This document shows positions 1 to 9,635 of a DNA stretch of 64,000 bases, piece by piece. The stretch spans positions 417,294-481,293 of the forward strand of contig CAXAMN010023707.1 of the NCBI GenBank assembly GCA_963970005.1, in the 5' to 3' direction. The position numbers and the translations under genes are program-made. The stretch comes from Durusdinium trenchii (lineage: Eukaryota > Sar > Dinophyceae > Suessiales > Symbiodiniaceae). Below the pieces are notes generated by a model. It had not been told where the DNA came from and did not search any database. It saw only the letters and a program-made list of their open reading frames with translations. The first letter of the stretch is position 1. Every line of letters starts with the position of its first letter.

Positions 1-1072
1 CCTGCTTCCAAACGAGTCTAAATCCTAGCTGGCGAGCTACAAAGAGAAGCACTTCAAAATGTGGGTGCTGAGTAATCTCGTCTGCGCACTCGGCAGCCAA
101 GATGACAAACTGTGCCTTAAAGGCGAACAGTAGTCCCGAGAGGAATGCCCACCCATTGTCCGATGACAAGCCTGTCTTTCTGCCACCCTTTGACCAGGGT
201 TGACATGGAGGGCTCATTGTACCGATCACGTTCGTCTGCGCCTGGCAAGCGAAGAGGGTGGTATTGTCTGCCACCGAACCAGCAACTCCAATGTCATCAG
301 CCTGAAGCCAGGACTGCGTAGGTCGAAGCGGAGCTTGCAAGGCTTTGGCTTGGTGGTTCACTTCCCACAGAAACATCACATCTGGGTCGGCATCAATAGC
401 CACATGCTGACTGAAGAGCACCGATGTGTCTTGCTTAGACAACCATTTCGCTGCAAATTCCCATCCGCCAAACGAACCAGCAAATAGGTGATAAGCAGTC
501 CATGCGGTATCCTCGATGTGGTCAGGTCGGTACATGATGACAGCTTCCGGGGCAAAGGAAAGCGACTTGGATTCGGAGGAGTGCACCAAAACTCCAGCAC
601 ATGTAATCGTCACCCCAACACAAAGGTTGATGGATCGGGCCTCCAGATTTGGGATATGTAGCTGGCACGGTACACCAGCTCCAAGGTCCTTCTGAAAACC
701 CCTTCCAGGGACAAATTGCAGCAAATTGACCTTCAAGGAAGCACAATCGATCTCCACAACTTCGCCGCAAACCACCGAGATGCCCTCAAGGCAAAGGCAG
801 TGAGATGGTGAGCTCACAGCCTTGAGCAGCTCTCGAAGCTTGGAGGCGAAGGGTTCAGCAACATCAGTGGCCATCATGGACTCAAACATGGCTGCAGCGC
901 GGCAAGGAATCACAAGATCGTCGAGCCTATTGTATGGCGCGGATCCTGTGCGGAGCCGCTTGTGGACGCCCCGTCTGATGCGGGGAGCACCAACCCGAGG
1001 CCCTGGAGGGCCTGTCCCCCACGAACCCCTAGGCCTTTGAGCCAGAGGGGCTCCTCCCACTATTATATACAT
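1..1072 (-). CDS. C5-cytosine DNA methyltransferase-like ORF, partial
   Basis: One minus-strand frame is open from an ATG at 1072 to the left edge (at least 357 codons, no intron), with a TGA three codons upstream of that ATG. At 465-487 it encodes the AdoMet-binding motif I (LFAGSFGGWEF, about residue 195), followed by a motif II-like AIDADPD. At 194-211 it encodes PPCQPWS, the motif IV loop with the catalytic cysteine (about residue 290). A degenerate ENV motif (AECADE) follows. The target-recognition domain and motifs IX-X would lie outside the window. The first 40 residues are rich in Arg, Gly and Pro. By family knowledge it would methylate cytosine in DNA. A long intronless frame among short-exon genes suggests a retroelement-borne methyltransferase, a class reported in dinoflagellates, but no reverse transcriptase is visible here. 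Confidence 0.85.
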   Translation of the reverse strand, partial: MYIIVGGAPLAQRPRGSWGTGPPGPRVGAPRIRRGVHKRLRTGSAPYNRLDDLVIPCRAAAMFESMMATDVAEPFASKLRELLKAVSSPSHCLCLEGISVVCGEVVEIDCASLKVNLLQFVPGRGFQKDLGAGVPCQLHIPNLEARSINLCVGVTITCAGVLVHSSESKSLSFAPEAVIMYRPDHIEDTAWTAYHLFAGSFGGWEFAAKWLSKQDTSVLFSQHVAIDADPDVMFLWEVNHQAKALQAPLRPTQSWLQADDIGVAGSVADNTTLFACQAQTNVIGTMSPPCQPWSKGGRKTGLSSDNGWAFLSGLLFAFKAQFVILAAECADEITQHPHFEVLLFVARQLGFRLVWKQ

Positions 1073-1130
1073 ATATGTTCACGTAGCATCAACTTCATGA
1101 CGTCAGTGCCAGCGAACGTTAACATGCCCC

Positions 1131-1442
1131 ACCCCACCCCACCCCACCCCCATCCCCAACATAGCATCAACTGAAAAACAAAAACGTGAAGACTAGACGA
1201 CGAGTGGCCCGAAAGCATTTTTCATCACGTAGGAAGTCAGAGTGCGAGTTCTCTGTTAAGTGTGCAGTGTGAAGTGTTAAGTCGAGTGAGTTGAGGTAGT
1301 GTGTGGGTTTCTGTGCGTGTATCTATGTCCGTGTGTATATGAGTCTGCGTATGTGTGTGTGTGTTCGAGTAAGTTGAGGCAGTGCGTGGGTCTCTGTGTG
1401 TGATGTGTGTGTGTGTATGAGTCCCTGTCTGTGTGTGTATGT
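1131..1442. repeat. C-rich and GT-rich simple repeats
   Basis: Pure ACCCC pentamers at 1131-1152 are followed, from about 1290, by an imperfect GT-rich tract with many TGTGTG runs. The tract sits just upstream of the methyltransferase ORF start and separates it from the 60-bp array. No gene is visible in it. Confidence 0.85.
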
Positions 1443-1635
1443 CCATGTCTGCTGCTGGTGAAGGTCTTCACTGTACATATAGTGAACGAATTAGCGCGCA
1501 GGCCTCCCAAACCCCCCCACCGGCGGCCAAGCGGTGACTGCCCAGCTCATCGTCGTGAGCATTTGGGCTGCTGGTAAGGGGAGAAGCAGCGTGCACGCCT
1601 CCAGGAAATCTCACTGAAAAGAGCAAGCTGGAATG

Positions 1636-2872
1636 AAGCGTACTAAAGTTGTACTACAAAGTCGCCAGTTCTCATCTTCCAGCTCCACAGATTGCTCCGC
1701 GTACTAAAGTTCTACTACCAGGTCGCCAGTTGTCATCTTCCAACTCACCAGATACTCCGCGTACTCAAGTTGTACCAAGTCGCCAGTTCTCATCTTCCAG
1801 CTCCCCGGATACTCCGCGTACTAAAATTGTACTACCAAGTCGCCAGTTCTCATCTTCCAGCTCCCCGGATACTCCGTGTACTAAAGTTCTACTACCAGGT
1901 CGCCAGTTCTCATCTTCCAACTCGCCAGATACTCCGCGTACTCAAGTTGTACTACCAAGTCGCCAGTTCTCATCTTCCAGCTCCCCGGATACTCCGCGTA
2001 CTAAAGTTGTACTACCAAGTCATTGTACTACCAAGTCACCAGTTCTCATCTGGCCACTCCCCAGATACTCCGCGTACTAGAGTTGTACTACCAAGTCGCC
2101 AGTTCTCATCTTCCAGCTCCCCAGCTACTCCGCGGACTACAGTTGTACTACAAAGTCGCCAGTGCTCATCTTCCAGCTCCCCAGATACTCCGCGTACTCA
2201 AGTTGTACTACCAAGTCGCCAGTTCTCATCTTCCCACTCCCCAGCTACTCCGCGTACTAAAGTTGTACTACCAAGTCGCCAGTTCTCATCTTCCAGCTCC
2301 CCAGCTACTCCGCGTACTAAAGTTGTACTACAAAGTCGCCAGTTCTCAGCTTCCAGCTCCACAGCTTGCTCCGCGTGCTAAAGTTGTACTAGAAACTCGC
2401 CAGTTCTCAGCTTCCAGCTCCACAGCTACTCCGCGTACTAAAGTTCTACTACAAAGTCGCCAGTTCTCAGCTTCCAGCTCCACAGATTCCTCCGCGTACT
2501 AAAGTTGTACTACAAAGTCGCCAGTTCTCAGCTTCCAGCTCCCCAACTCTCCGCGTACTACAGTTGTACTACAAAGTCGCCAGTTCTCATCTTCCAGCTC
2601 CCCAGCTAGTCCGCGTACTAAAGTTGTACTACAAAGTCACCAGTTCTCATCTTCCAACTCCCCAGCTACTCCGCGTACTACAGTTGTACTACAGAGTCGC
2701 CAGTTCTCATCTTCCCACTCCCCAGCTACTCCGCGTACTAACGTTGTTCTACCAAGTCGCCAGTTCTCATCTTCCAGCTCCCCGGCTACTCCGCGCACTA
2801 AAGTCGTACTACAAAGTCGCCAGTTCTCAGCTTCCAGCTCCACAGATTGCTCAGCGTACTAAAGTTTATACT
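1636..2872. repeat. 60-bp tandem repeat array
   Basis: About 20 copies of a 60-bp unit run from here; consecutive copies fall in the same columns when the sequence is written 60 per line. A unit reads approximately ACTAAAGTTGTACTACAAAG, TCGCCAGTTCTCATCTTCCA, GCTCCCCAGCTACTCCGCGT. Copies differ by point changes and a few short deletions or insertions (an extra CATTGTACTACCAAGT near 2021). Because 60 is a multiple of 3, long ORFs of 20-residue repeats appear, but these look like a by-product of a satellite. Confidence 0.95.
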
Positions 2873-2884
2873 AGAAAGGCACAA

Positions 2885-3256
2885 TCTCCGCAGAGGGTTG
2901 CGCGGTACTTTCACAAATCGCGCTCTCGCCTGCATTTCGCGCACTCGACACGCACGATCTCCGCAGAGGGTTGCGCGGTAATTTCACAAATCGCGCTCTC
3001 GCCTGCATTTCGCGCACTCAACACACACGATCTCCGCAGAGGGTTGCGCGGTAATTTCACAAATCGCGCTCTCGCCTGCATTTCGCGCACTCGACACGCA
3101 GAGGGTCGCGCGCACACCGGGCGAATCGCACTCTCGCCTGCATTTCGCGCACTCGACACGCACGATCTCCGCAGAGGGTTGCGCGCGCAGCTGGCAAATC
3201 GCGCTCTCGCCTGCATTTCGCGCACTCGACACGCACGATCTCCGCAGAGGGTTGCA
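2885..3256. repeat. 73-bp tandem repeat array
   Basis: The unit begins CTCCGCAGAGGGTTGCGCGG and ends CGCGCACTCGACACGCACGA. Starts fall at 2886, 2959, 3032, 3167 and 3240, so spacing is 73 bp except for one 135-bp interval containing a shortened, diverged copy. It abuts the 60-bp array but shares no obvious sequence with it. ORFs across it are translations of the repeat. Confidence 0.9.
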
Positions 3257-3825
3257 TTTTCGGTTGACGCTGTTCGTCCCACCCTCTGCCTTTAAGAGAG
3301 AATTTATAAAGTGGGGAAATGTTTTCATTAGGACATCTCCCGTGCTAGTTTTCCATGCTAGTTTTCCATGTTCACTCATCACACTTGCATATACTCATTG
3401 CATGCTTGCATGCTCATCATTAGACTTGCATACTTTGACACTTGCATACTTCGCACTTGGATGCTTTCGCTCTTCCAGTGTGTGTGTGTGTGTAAATGTA
3501 AGTGTCGAAGTGTCAGTGTTCAAAGGATTTTCCGGAAGAACCCTTCGCAATGCTTTCGGGAAAAAACTGGCGGCGTTCTATCAGCCGCCAGCCGGCCCAG
3601 ACGCTGCGTGTATGCACCCTTATTCTATGGCCGATTAGGTCGTGGTTAGTTTGGGATGTTGAGTGTAGCTCACATTGACTTACAATCAACATTTGTACAT
3701 GTGCACCCTCATCACAATAGAGTTTCAGTTCGCAACTGCAACTCTGTATCAAAAACCTTTGTTTCTATATATGCAAAATAACATAAACACCACGGCGTGC
3801 TTGTACCTGACCTTCCCTTTTTCAG
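3257..3825. other. Spacer with no supported gene
   Basis: This stretch holds a TTGCATACT-like short repeat (3380-3460) and a GT7 tract at 3479-3493. The open frames are short and show no coding bias. Confidence 0.5.
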
Positions 3826-3978
3826 CCACCCACCTTCTGCCGCCCCACCGACACGCGGTGCTCAGCCGCTGCGGAGGTAGCTCGGTGGGGCCGCTGCCGC
3901 CCAATTGGCGTCCCTCCTCCCGAGGGCAGATCGTCTCCCGGGCGGCGGCCGCGGTGGCTCGGTCAGTGGCCACTGACG
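3826..3978 (+). CDS. Candidate exon, unknown protein
   Basis: A pyrimidine tract ending TTTTTCAG precedes a GC-rich open stretch, followed by a possible GT donor at 3979. The more natural frame reads LLPPHRHAVLSRC, then PLPPNWRPSSRGQIVSRAAA. A second frame is also open, so the frame is uncertain. No family was recognised. Confidence 0.3.
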
Positions 3979-4191
3979 GTCGACGAGTGCGGAGGAATCA
4001 CTGGGTGAACTTCAAAGAATAGGTGCCCAAAGTTGCAGATTGTTCTTTGACATTTGGAATATTCGGTATATAATATATATATAACATTAATTATGTCATA
4101 GATTATGTTTTTGTTGATGTTTTTGGGTCAATTGTTTGATTGCCCCTCGTGGATCCAATGAATTCCAATGGCATGTGATTTCTTCAACGAG

Positions 4192-4284
4192 ACGGCCCCT
4201 GAACCCAACGACCGACCGACGACCTCCGAGGCCTTTTGGGGCATCACGCTGGAAGACGGCGGTTCCGACCTGGGAGATGACCAG
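4192..4284 (+). CDS. Candidate internal exon, acidic peptide
   Basis: This 93-bp, phase 0/0 exon lies between ACGAG| and |GTCGTG. It encodes TAPEPNDRPTTSEAFW then GITLEDGGSDLGDDQ. Third positions are mostly G or C, and the frame stops soon after the donor. No family was recognised. Confidence 0.4.
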
Positions 4285-4784
4285 GTCGTGTGATTCGTGC
4301 GATTGGACGCCGGCGAAACGGCCAAACTCTCCGAAACCAAGAAAGTAGCGCCTCTGAATGTCTCAGAATGGCCAAGGCTTTGTTTGGACTTCGCGCTGTT
4401 GATCATGGATGCTATTCTTGCTTGGAACAAGTGGGGGGATTGGTTGTTCATCGTGTTGTAGCTCCAGATCATGACAACTTGGTGAGTAACCTTAGATGCC
4501 TTACCTTCGCTTACCTTGTTATGCTTCTGTACATGGTTCACTACCGCGTAAGGAGGGCGAGCTTGGCTAATTCAAATTCATCAATTGATCACATCATCGA
4601 TGGTCAACCATATTGAACATTTTTGGGTGGTCTTCAGGACCCGAGGTGGAAAAAGGTTAAACCTGATCAATCTTCAATTTTCCATGTTCTTGGCGGTGCA
4701 CGAGTTTTCTCGTTTTCTCCGTGTGGTTGTGTTGCTGCGAGGAGTATTCCTCACAGCACTTCTACAAGCACAAGCACAAGCAGC

Positions 4785-4957
4785 AGCCACAAAGAGAGGC
4801 GCCCTTGGCTGCTCTACATGTCCGGTACCCCAACCCTGCTCTCCGTGGCACCCGCTCCGCCCGCTCGCTCGGGGCCGCCGCCGACTCCGTGCCGACTCGA
4901 CCAAGGCAGCCACGTCCGTGCCGTTGGCCGACCTCAAAGAGGCGGGAGCGTGGCATG
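4785..4957 (+). CDS. Candidate GC-rich exon, basic peptide
   Basis: This is a GC-rich block ending at a GT donor (|GTGTTTT). The frame with the strongest GC3 encodes APLAALHVRYPNPALRGT followed by an Arg-rich tail. All three forward frames are open here, so the assignment is weak. Confidence 0.2.
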
Positions 4958-5412
4958 GTGTTTTTTTTGGAGTGGGTGATGGGAACCAAGCCAGATAACG
5001 GATGAGTTGGGAAGATGAGATGAGTGCGAAGTGAGTTTGATTTTTTCATAGTTCTTTAATGTTATTTGACCGGGATTGGCATCGAAAGGACTCAGCCTAT
5101 GGGGCATATAATGCGGCATTTTAATGCATGTCATTGAGGCGACAGCCCAAGTCAGTTTCAACTTTTGGAGACACGACATAGACAGCCATCCAGAATTCAT
5201 GTTTGAATTCCATCGCTCCAGCATTATGTTTGGTTTTTCTTCCGTTATGTTTCACTCTACAGGACAGGTCAGTCTTCGAGCCTCAGCTCAGAACCTCAAC
5301 ATCTTAGGCGGGGAAAGAACACCGAAAGGAAACCAAAACCTCCTAAAACACTTCGACAGGTCGACCCTGTGCCATCTTCGTCCGCTTGACTTCCAACAAT
5401 CTGACCTGCTAG

Positions 5413-5463
5413 GCCTGTGCCATCTTCGAGCGCTTCGCACAGGTGGACTCGGAGGCGTGCAGA
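5413..5463 (+). CDS. Candidate small exon
   Basis: This 51-bp exon lies between TGCTAG| and |GTGGGT and encodes ACAIFERFAQVDSEACR. Its first bases (CCTGTGCCATCTTCG) are repeated about 50 bp upstream at 5366-5380, so the exon edge carries a short direct repeat. No family was recognised. Confidence 0.35.
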
Positions 5464-5811
5464 GTGGGTGAAAGCGGGCGGACATCGAGGTGTTGTTTTG
5501 GTTGCGGAGGTTAGGAGGAGTGTTGCAGTAGGAGGATTGTTAGGAGGATGTTGCGGATATCAGACAGGGAAGAGGACTCACCAAGGGCTGACGAATGTAT
5601 AGTCTGGTTGTCAGTGAAGCCCAAAAGGGCTTTGTAAGCTTGCTGCTGAACCCCCCTCCACCATGTTGCTGTGGAACTATGTGATTTGCCATGTGTCTTT
5701 TCTTGATGTTTGGCTGTGCGCGCTGGCATATGATAGACCCACAGATTCACTGGAACTTGCTAAGACTTGCTACCATCTACTACCTTTGTCGGATTCACTG
5801 AAGCCTGAAAG

Positions 5812-6099
5812 ATGACCATCCTCAACCTGAATTCGGCTTCGTTGGCCCGGGACCCGGCTGTTTCTCCCCTGCGGCTCCCGGCTCTCCTTAAAGAGATGGC
5901 TCCACGGCTCGACGGTCCTGCCTCTGGGCCGATAGGATATCACGAACGCCAGCATGGACATGCGAGACTTCGAGTGGCTCGATGGAGGATGGAGTGGATC
6001 GAGCGACCGGTGGACCTGGATCGGTCCCTATCCGATTTTCCGGAGGCGGACGCGAAACAAACCAAGGGTTTGGAGGGGCGCCAAACCCCTGCATTATAG
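5812..6099 (+). CDS. Small intact ORF, 95 codons
   Basis: An ATG-to-stop frame encodes MTILNLNSASLARDP at the start and EADAKQTKGLEGRQTPAL at the end. A second frame across 5954-6040 (MRDFEWLDGGWSGSSDRW) is equally protein-like, so either may be the real exon. No family was recognised. Confidence 0.25.
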   Translation: MTILNLNSASLARDPAVSPLRLPALLKEMAPRLDGPASGPIGYHERQHGHARLRVARWRMEWIERPVDLDRSLSDFPEADAKQTKGLEGRQTPAL

Positions 6100-6629
6100 A
6101 GGGTTCGAATGCTGCTATGCAGGGTCCCCTGCTATAGAACAGTTTGTATCAGTTTGTACAGATGACAAACCCCATGTTTTTCGCTTCGTCGGTGAGGTCG
6201 GGTGAGGTCAGTCCGGAGAAGGGATGAAACTGATCTTAAAACTTGAAAGAACGGTTTGATGTCATCTCCTTTTCACATGGGCATTTTTTCGAGTTCTGAG
6301 CGAACTGGGTCTGGGTTCTGACAGATTCAGGTCCGGTCAGTCCAGATGCTCCAAGTGGTTGCACCAAGCTTCAAGTTTGAACACCTGTGACAGGTGTCCC
6401 ATTTGAGCCGTTGACCTCAGAAGTCGGAGTCGTCTTCGCGGATGGCGAAGTCCCATGACAGCCCAAGCAGTCCATGCGCCGTGCGAAAACAGAAATCAAT
6501 GCCATCCAATGGAACCCAGATGAACCCGGGTAGCCAAACAGATCCGGTCCTAGCTGCTACATGGCGCACATGAAATGTTTGGGACTCACCCAAGTGACAT
6601 CCGACCTTGTCCCTCTTTCCCTTTCGGAG

Positions 6630-6674
6630 GCCGAAGAATACCCCGGAGAGCGCAGCTCCGCCGGAGCCGCCCAG
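6630..6674 (+). CDS. Candidate micro-exon
   Basis: This 45-bp, phase 0/0 segment follows a pyrimidine-rich tract ending CGGAG| and precedes |GTCACT. It encodes AEEYPGERSSAGAAQ with high GC3. It is short, so support rests on splice context. Confidence 0.3.
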
Positions 6675-7257
6675 GTCACTTCTGTGCCACATCACCGGAG
6701 TGCAGAATGCCCCTTGGAGTGAACAGCAGACTGAATCAACAGACAATGCTGTCGTGCAATCTTGTGCATTTTTGATGTCTCTTTTTGTGACTCGGTTTGC
6801 TCAGTTTGCAAACAAAAAGCATAGCATAGGTGAGAACAGCAGAACTGAACAGGACTCTTGTTGGTTAGCCTGTTTATAATTCTGCCTTCCAATGCCTGAC
6901 CTTGTTGCAGACTGAGCTAGTATATGTTTAAAAATTATGTTTTAGTTATTGACTGGTGTAAGAAAGATGCAGCAGGCTGCATGTGTATATAATGTGTGTG
7001 TACTCTCGAACTCAAAACTCGAGACCAGAGAGCAGCAAGTGATGGCTCACTGTGACGTCCAAACCGGGGGACCCCCAACGACCCGAGTATTTTGACCACC
7101 GAACATGAAGAAAAGCAAAGAAACATAGACAGACTATACTCCGGGGGGGCTTGGTACTCCGGGTTTTGACCCAGACAAGCTTCATGTCAGACATGAAAGA
7201 AACAAGCTTCATTATCTCCCTAACACATCACCCCTATACTGATCTTTGGGAGTTTGG

Positions 7258-7376
7258 AGGATACCAAAAGAAGACACGAACGCCGAACCCAACAAGCGAC
7301 GAGGTGAAGGAGCTGGAGCAAGAGTTTGTGAAGCAAGCTTTCTATGCTGCTGACAGGGATCCTTGGGACGCCTTCA
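7258..7376 (+). CDS. Candidate exon, charged helical peptide
   Basis: The open frame encodes KTRTPNPTSDEVKELEQEF then VKQAFYAADRDPWDAF and reaches a possible GT donor near 7377. The DEVKELEQEFVKQA part looks like an amphipathic helix. The exact acceptor is unclear (AAAAG at 7270 is one choice). Confidence 0.45.
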
Positions 7377-7414
7377 GTTGTTTTGCTGCATCCTGGAGGA
7401 AGCGTCCAAAGACA

Positions 7415-7482
7415 TTAATATATATAATATTATATATATATTATATTATATATATAATGTATATTATATATATATATTCCAA
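7415..7482. repeat. AT-rich simple repeat
   Basis: This is an alternating TATATAATAT tract, able to fold on itself, directly 3' of the candidate exon at 7258-7376. Confidence 0.9.
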
Positions 7483-7717
7483 GACCGCGACCGGCTTTCT
7501 GTAGCGTAAAATCCTTAGTTGGTTCGGTAAATCATGTTATTTATATATTTTAATGGTGGTTGGAAGTCGACAGTCTTATATATATGTAGAATGAAAACTC
7601 TATCGTTCAGATGTTGTGGTGCAAGTTCCGCCTTCTGGCTTCAAAAGCTAAATTTCTTGCCTTGTATCGGACTTCTGTTTCCCAAATCCCACATGTTTGC
7701 CCGAACGGCCTGTCGCT

Positions 7718-8232
7718 CTTGGGTTGGTGGCCATCGCTCTTAGGTTGGAGGCCATCGCTCTTAGGTTGGAGGCCATCGCTCTTAGGTTGGAGGCCATCGC
7801 TCTTGGGTTGGAGGCCATTCCTCTTAGGTTGGAGGCCATCGCTCTTGGGTTGGAGGCCATCGCTCTTAGGTTGGAGGCCATCGCTCTTGGGTTGGAGGCC
7901 ATCGCTCTTGGGTTGGAGGCCATCGCTCTTGGGTTGGAGGCCATCGCTCTTAGGTTGGAGGCCATCGCTCTCAGGTTGGAGGCCATCGCTCTTGGGTTGG
8001 AGGCCATTCCTCTTAGGTTGGAGGCCATCGCTCTTGGGTTGGAGGCCATCGCTCTTAGGTTGGAGGCCATCGCTCTTGGGTTGGAGGCCATCGCTCTTGG
8101 GTTGGAGGCCATCGCTCTTGGGTTGGAGGCCATCGCTCTTAGGTTGGAGGCCATCGCTCTTGGGTTGGAGGCCATCGCTCTTGCGGCTCTTGGGTTGGAG
8201 GCCATCGCTCTTAGGTTGGAGGCCATTGCGAT
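7718..8232. repeat. 22-bp minisatellite array
   Basis: About 23 copies of a 22-bp unit read GGTTGGAGGCCATCGCTCTT plus RG. Variants include CCATTCCTC and one copy with an inserted GCGGCTCTT. The unit contains no stop in the frames used, and 22 is not a multiple of 3, so very long ORFs arise in several frames on both strands; none should be taken as a gene. Diverged single or few copies recur at 34263, 56366 and 57116. Confidence 0.95.
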
Positions 8233-8932
8233 TAGGTTCCTTAAAGTCTGCACCGTGCACCTTCACCGACTGCTACCCGAGGACCACACGGGGGACATTG
8301 ATATTTTTTGAGTTCGTCACCTGGCCACTCGGCGTGAAAACGAAAGAGATCACTGTGGTTTTGCATGGGAAAAGAGAGAGGGATAAAGGCACTTGCGGAC
8401 GGTTTTGGTCTTTGGTTGTCGTGGTGTTATCTTTAAGGTATATTTGATGCCTGGAGTTTGATTGAGGTTGATGGATGCACTTCAGTTCCCAGATGTTTGT
8501 TGAACAAAGAGCATGTGATGTCTACAGGGTAGTTTGTATTGTGGATTCAGAAGGCCACGAAGCGACTGGGAGTGTGGAGGTACCCTGACCATGAATTTCA
8601 TCAGCAAACGACTTTAGCCTGTCGATGGCCAGAAATGTGGTTTGTTGGTCGGCAGTGACAATTCAACATGGCACAACCATATATTTATAATCAATAGAAA
8701 TAATACATAATAAATCACCACAAAATCTGATGGTATCCATGCCCAAACATAAGTTGACATGATCACAATCAACTCCCAGAAGCTCCGAATCATGTTGGCG
8801 GCATGCAAGATGATGTCTCATGTCATCCAATCTCATCAATTTCATCACCCACACAGAAAGCATGTGCCCCATACTTGTATTTTCTACACTCACCATATAT
8901 ACCTCATCCAATCAACCTTCTCGGACACCGCA

Positions 8933-8950
8933 CACACACACACACACACC
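8933..8950. repeat. AC dinucleotide repeat
   Basis: This is a run of AC dinucleotides just upstream of the candidate terminal exon at 8953-9159. Confidence 0.9.
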
Positions 8951-8952
8951 TT

Positions 8953-9159
8953 CGACCGGAATCTACTCCGCGGTCGGTGGCGCGGAGACCAGTGGCGAGG
9001 TACTCGGCCTTTAGCTTCAGCGAGGCCGTGTGTGTGAACAAGTTCGCGCGCGAGACCAGGGATGTGGCGCGGAAGCACGGCATGAGCATCCTCAACATCG
9101 AACGTTTCGCGGCTGCGCTTCGGGTGGAGTGCGGAGCCGGTTCCGCCGACTGTTGCTGA
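8953..9159 (+). CDS. Candidate terminal exon, unknown protein
   Basis: A GC3-rich frame ends at TGA 9157-9159. It encodes RYSAFSFSEAVCVNKF, ARETRDVARKHGMSILNIE, then RFAAALRVECGAGSADCC. The codon bias is among the best in the left half of the window. The acceptor is not fixed; the upstream frame stays open into the AC repeat. No family was recognised. Confidence 0.5.
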   Translation, partial: RPESTPRSVARRPVARYSAFSFSEAVCVNKFARETRDVARKHGMSILNIERFAAALRVECGAGSADCC

Positions 9160-9545
9160 GCGGTTCAGTGGAGCGATGGATGGAGGTTGGACTTTGGGTG
9201 TTTGAGTTGGAGTCTGAGTTGGGTCTGAATGTGTCTTGATGGATGAAGTCCTGGAGGTTGCAAGAAGTCCTGGACTATCATGGATCTTTGTTGACAAAAA
9301 AATCTTGTGCACCATGACATGGTGCTTCGGACGAGACTTCTAAAATGTTCTTCCTTTTGGACACCACTGGTTTAGTCGGTGATTTTTCGCAGATCGCATG
9401 TCCATTCCATTCAGGGACACTCAGGGGTGGGACACAAAAGCGGTTTTCCACGGCTGAAGATGGCCCAACAACAGGCTGGCGCCATGCTTTTTCTTTCAAC
9501 TTGCACCCCTGTCAGGCCCACATGGATGGATACATGCTTTTTTTT

Positions 9546-9635
9546 CTAGGGTTTCAGTTGTACCTTCTCAGAAGGTACGACTATATAACAGTGTCTCCAA
9601 TCACCTTCTGAGAGGTACGACTGGATCCCTAGGGG
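9546..9635. mobile_element. Family B palindromic element, copy 1
   Basis: The ends are CTAGGG and CCCTAGGG. Inside are two GTACCTTCTSAGAAGGTAC-like palindromes separated by ACAGTGTCTCCAATCACC, which is identical in the copy at 59811. Non-autonomous: no coding capacity. Confidence 0.75.

Noticed and set aside
1649-2502. ORFs of 143-229 codons with 20-residue repeats
   Set aside because: They overlap each other in different frames and follow the 60-bp satellite; indels between units break the frame.
2911-3382. Cys/Arg-rich repeat proteins on the minus strand
   Set aside because: Translations of the 73-bp satellite; three frames give similar products.
7607-8447. Very long ORFs (201-278 codons) on both strands over the 22-bp array
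   Set aside because: They are translations of the minisatellite in several frames at once; no independent coding signal.
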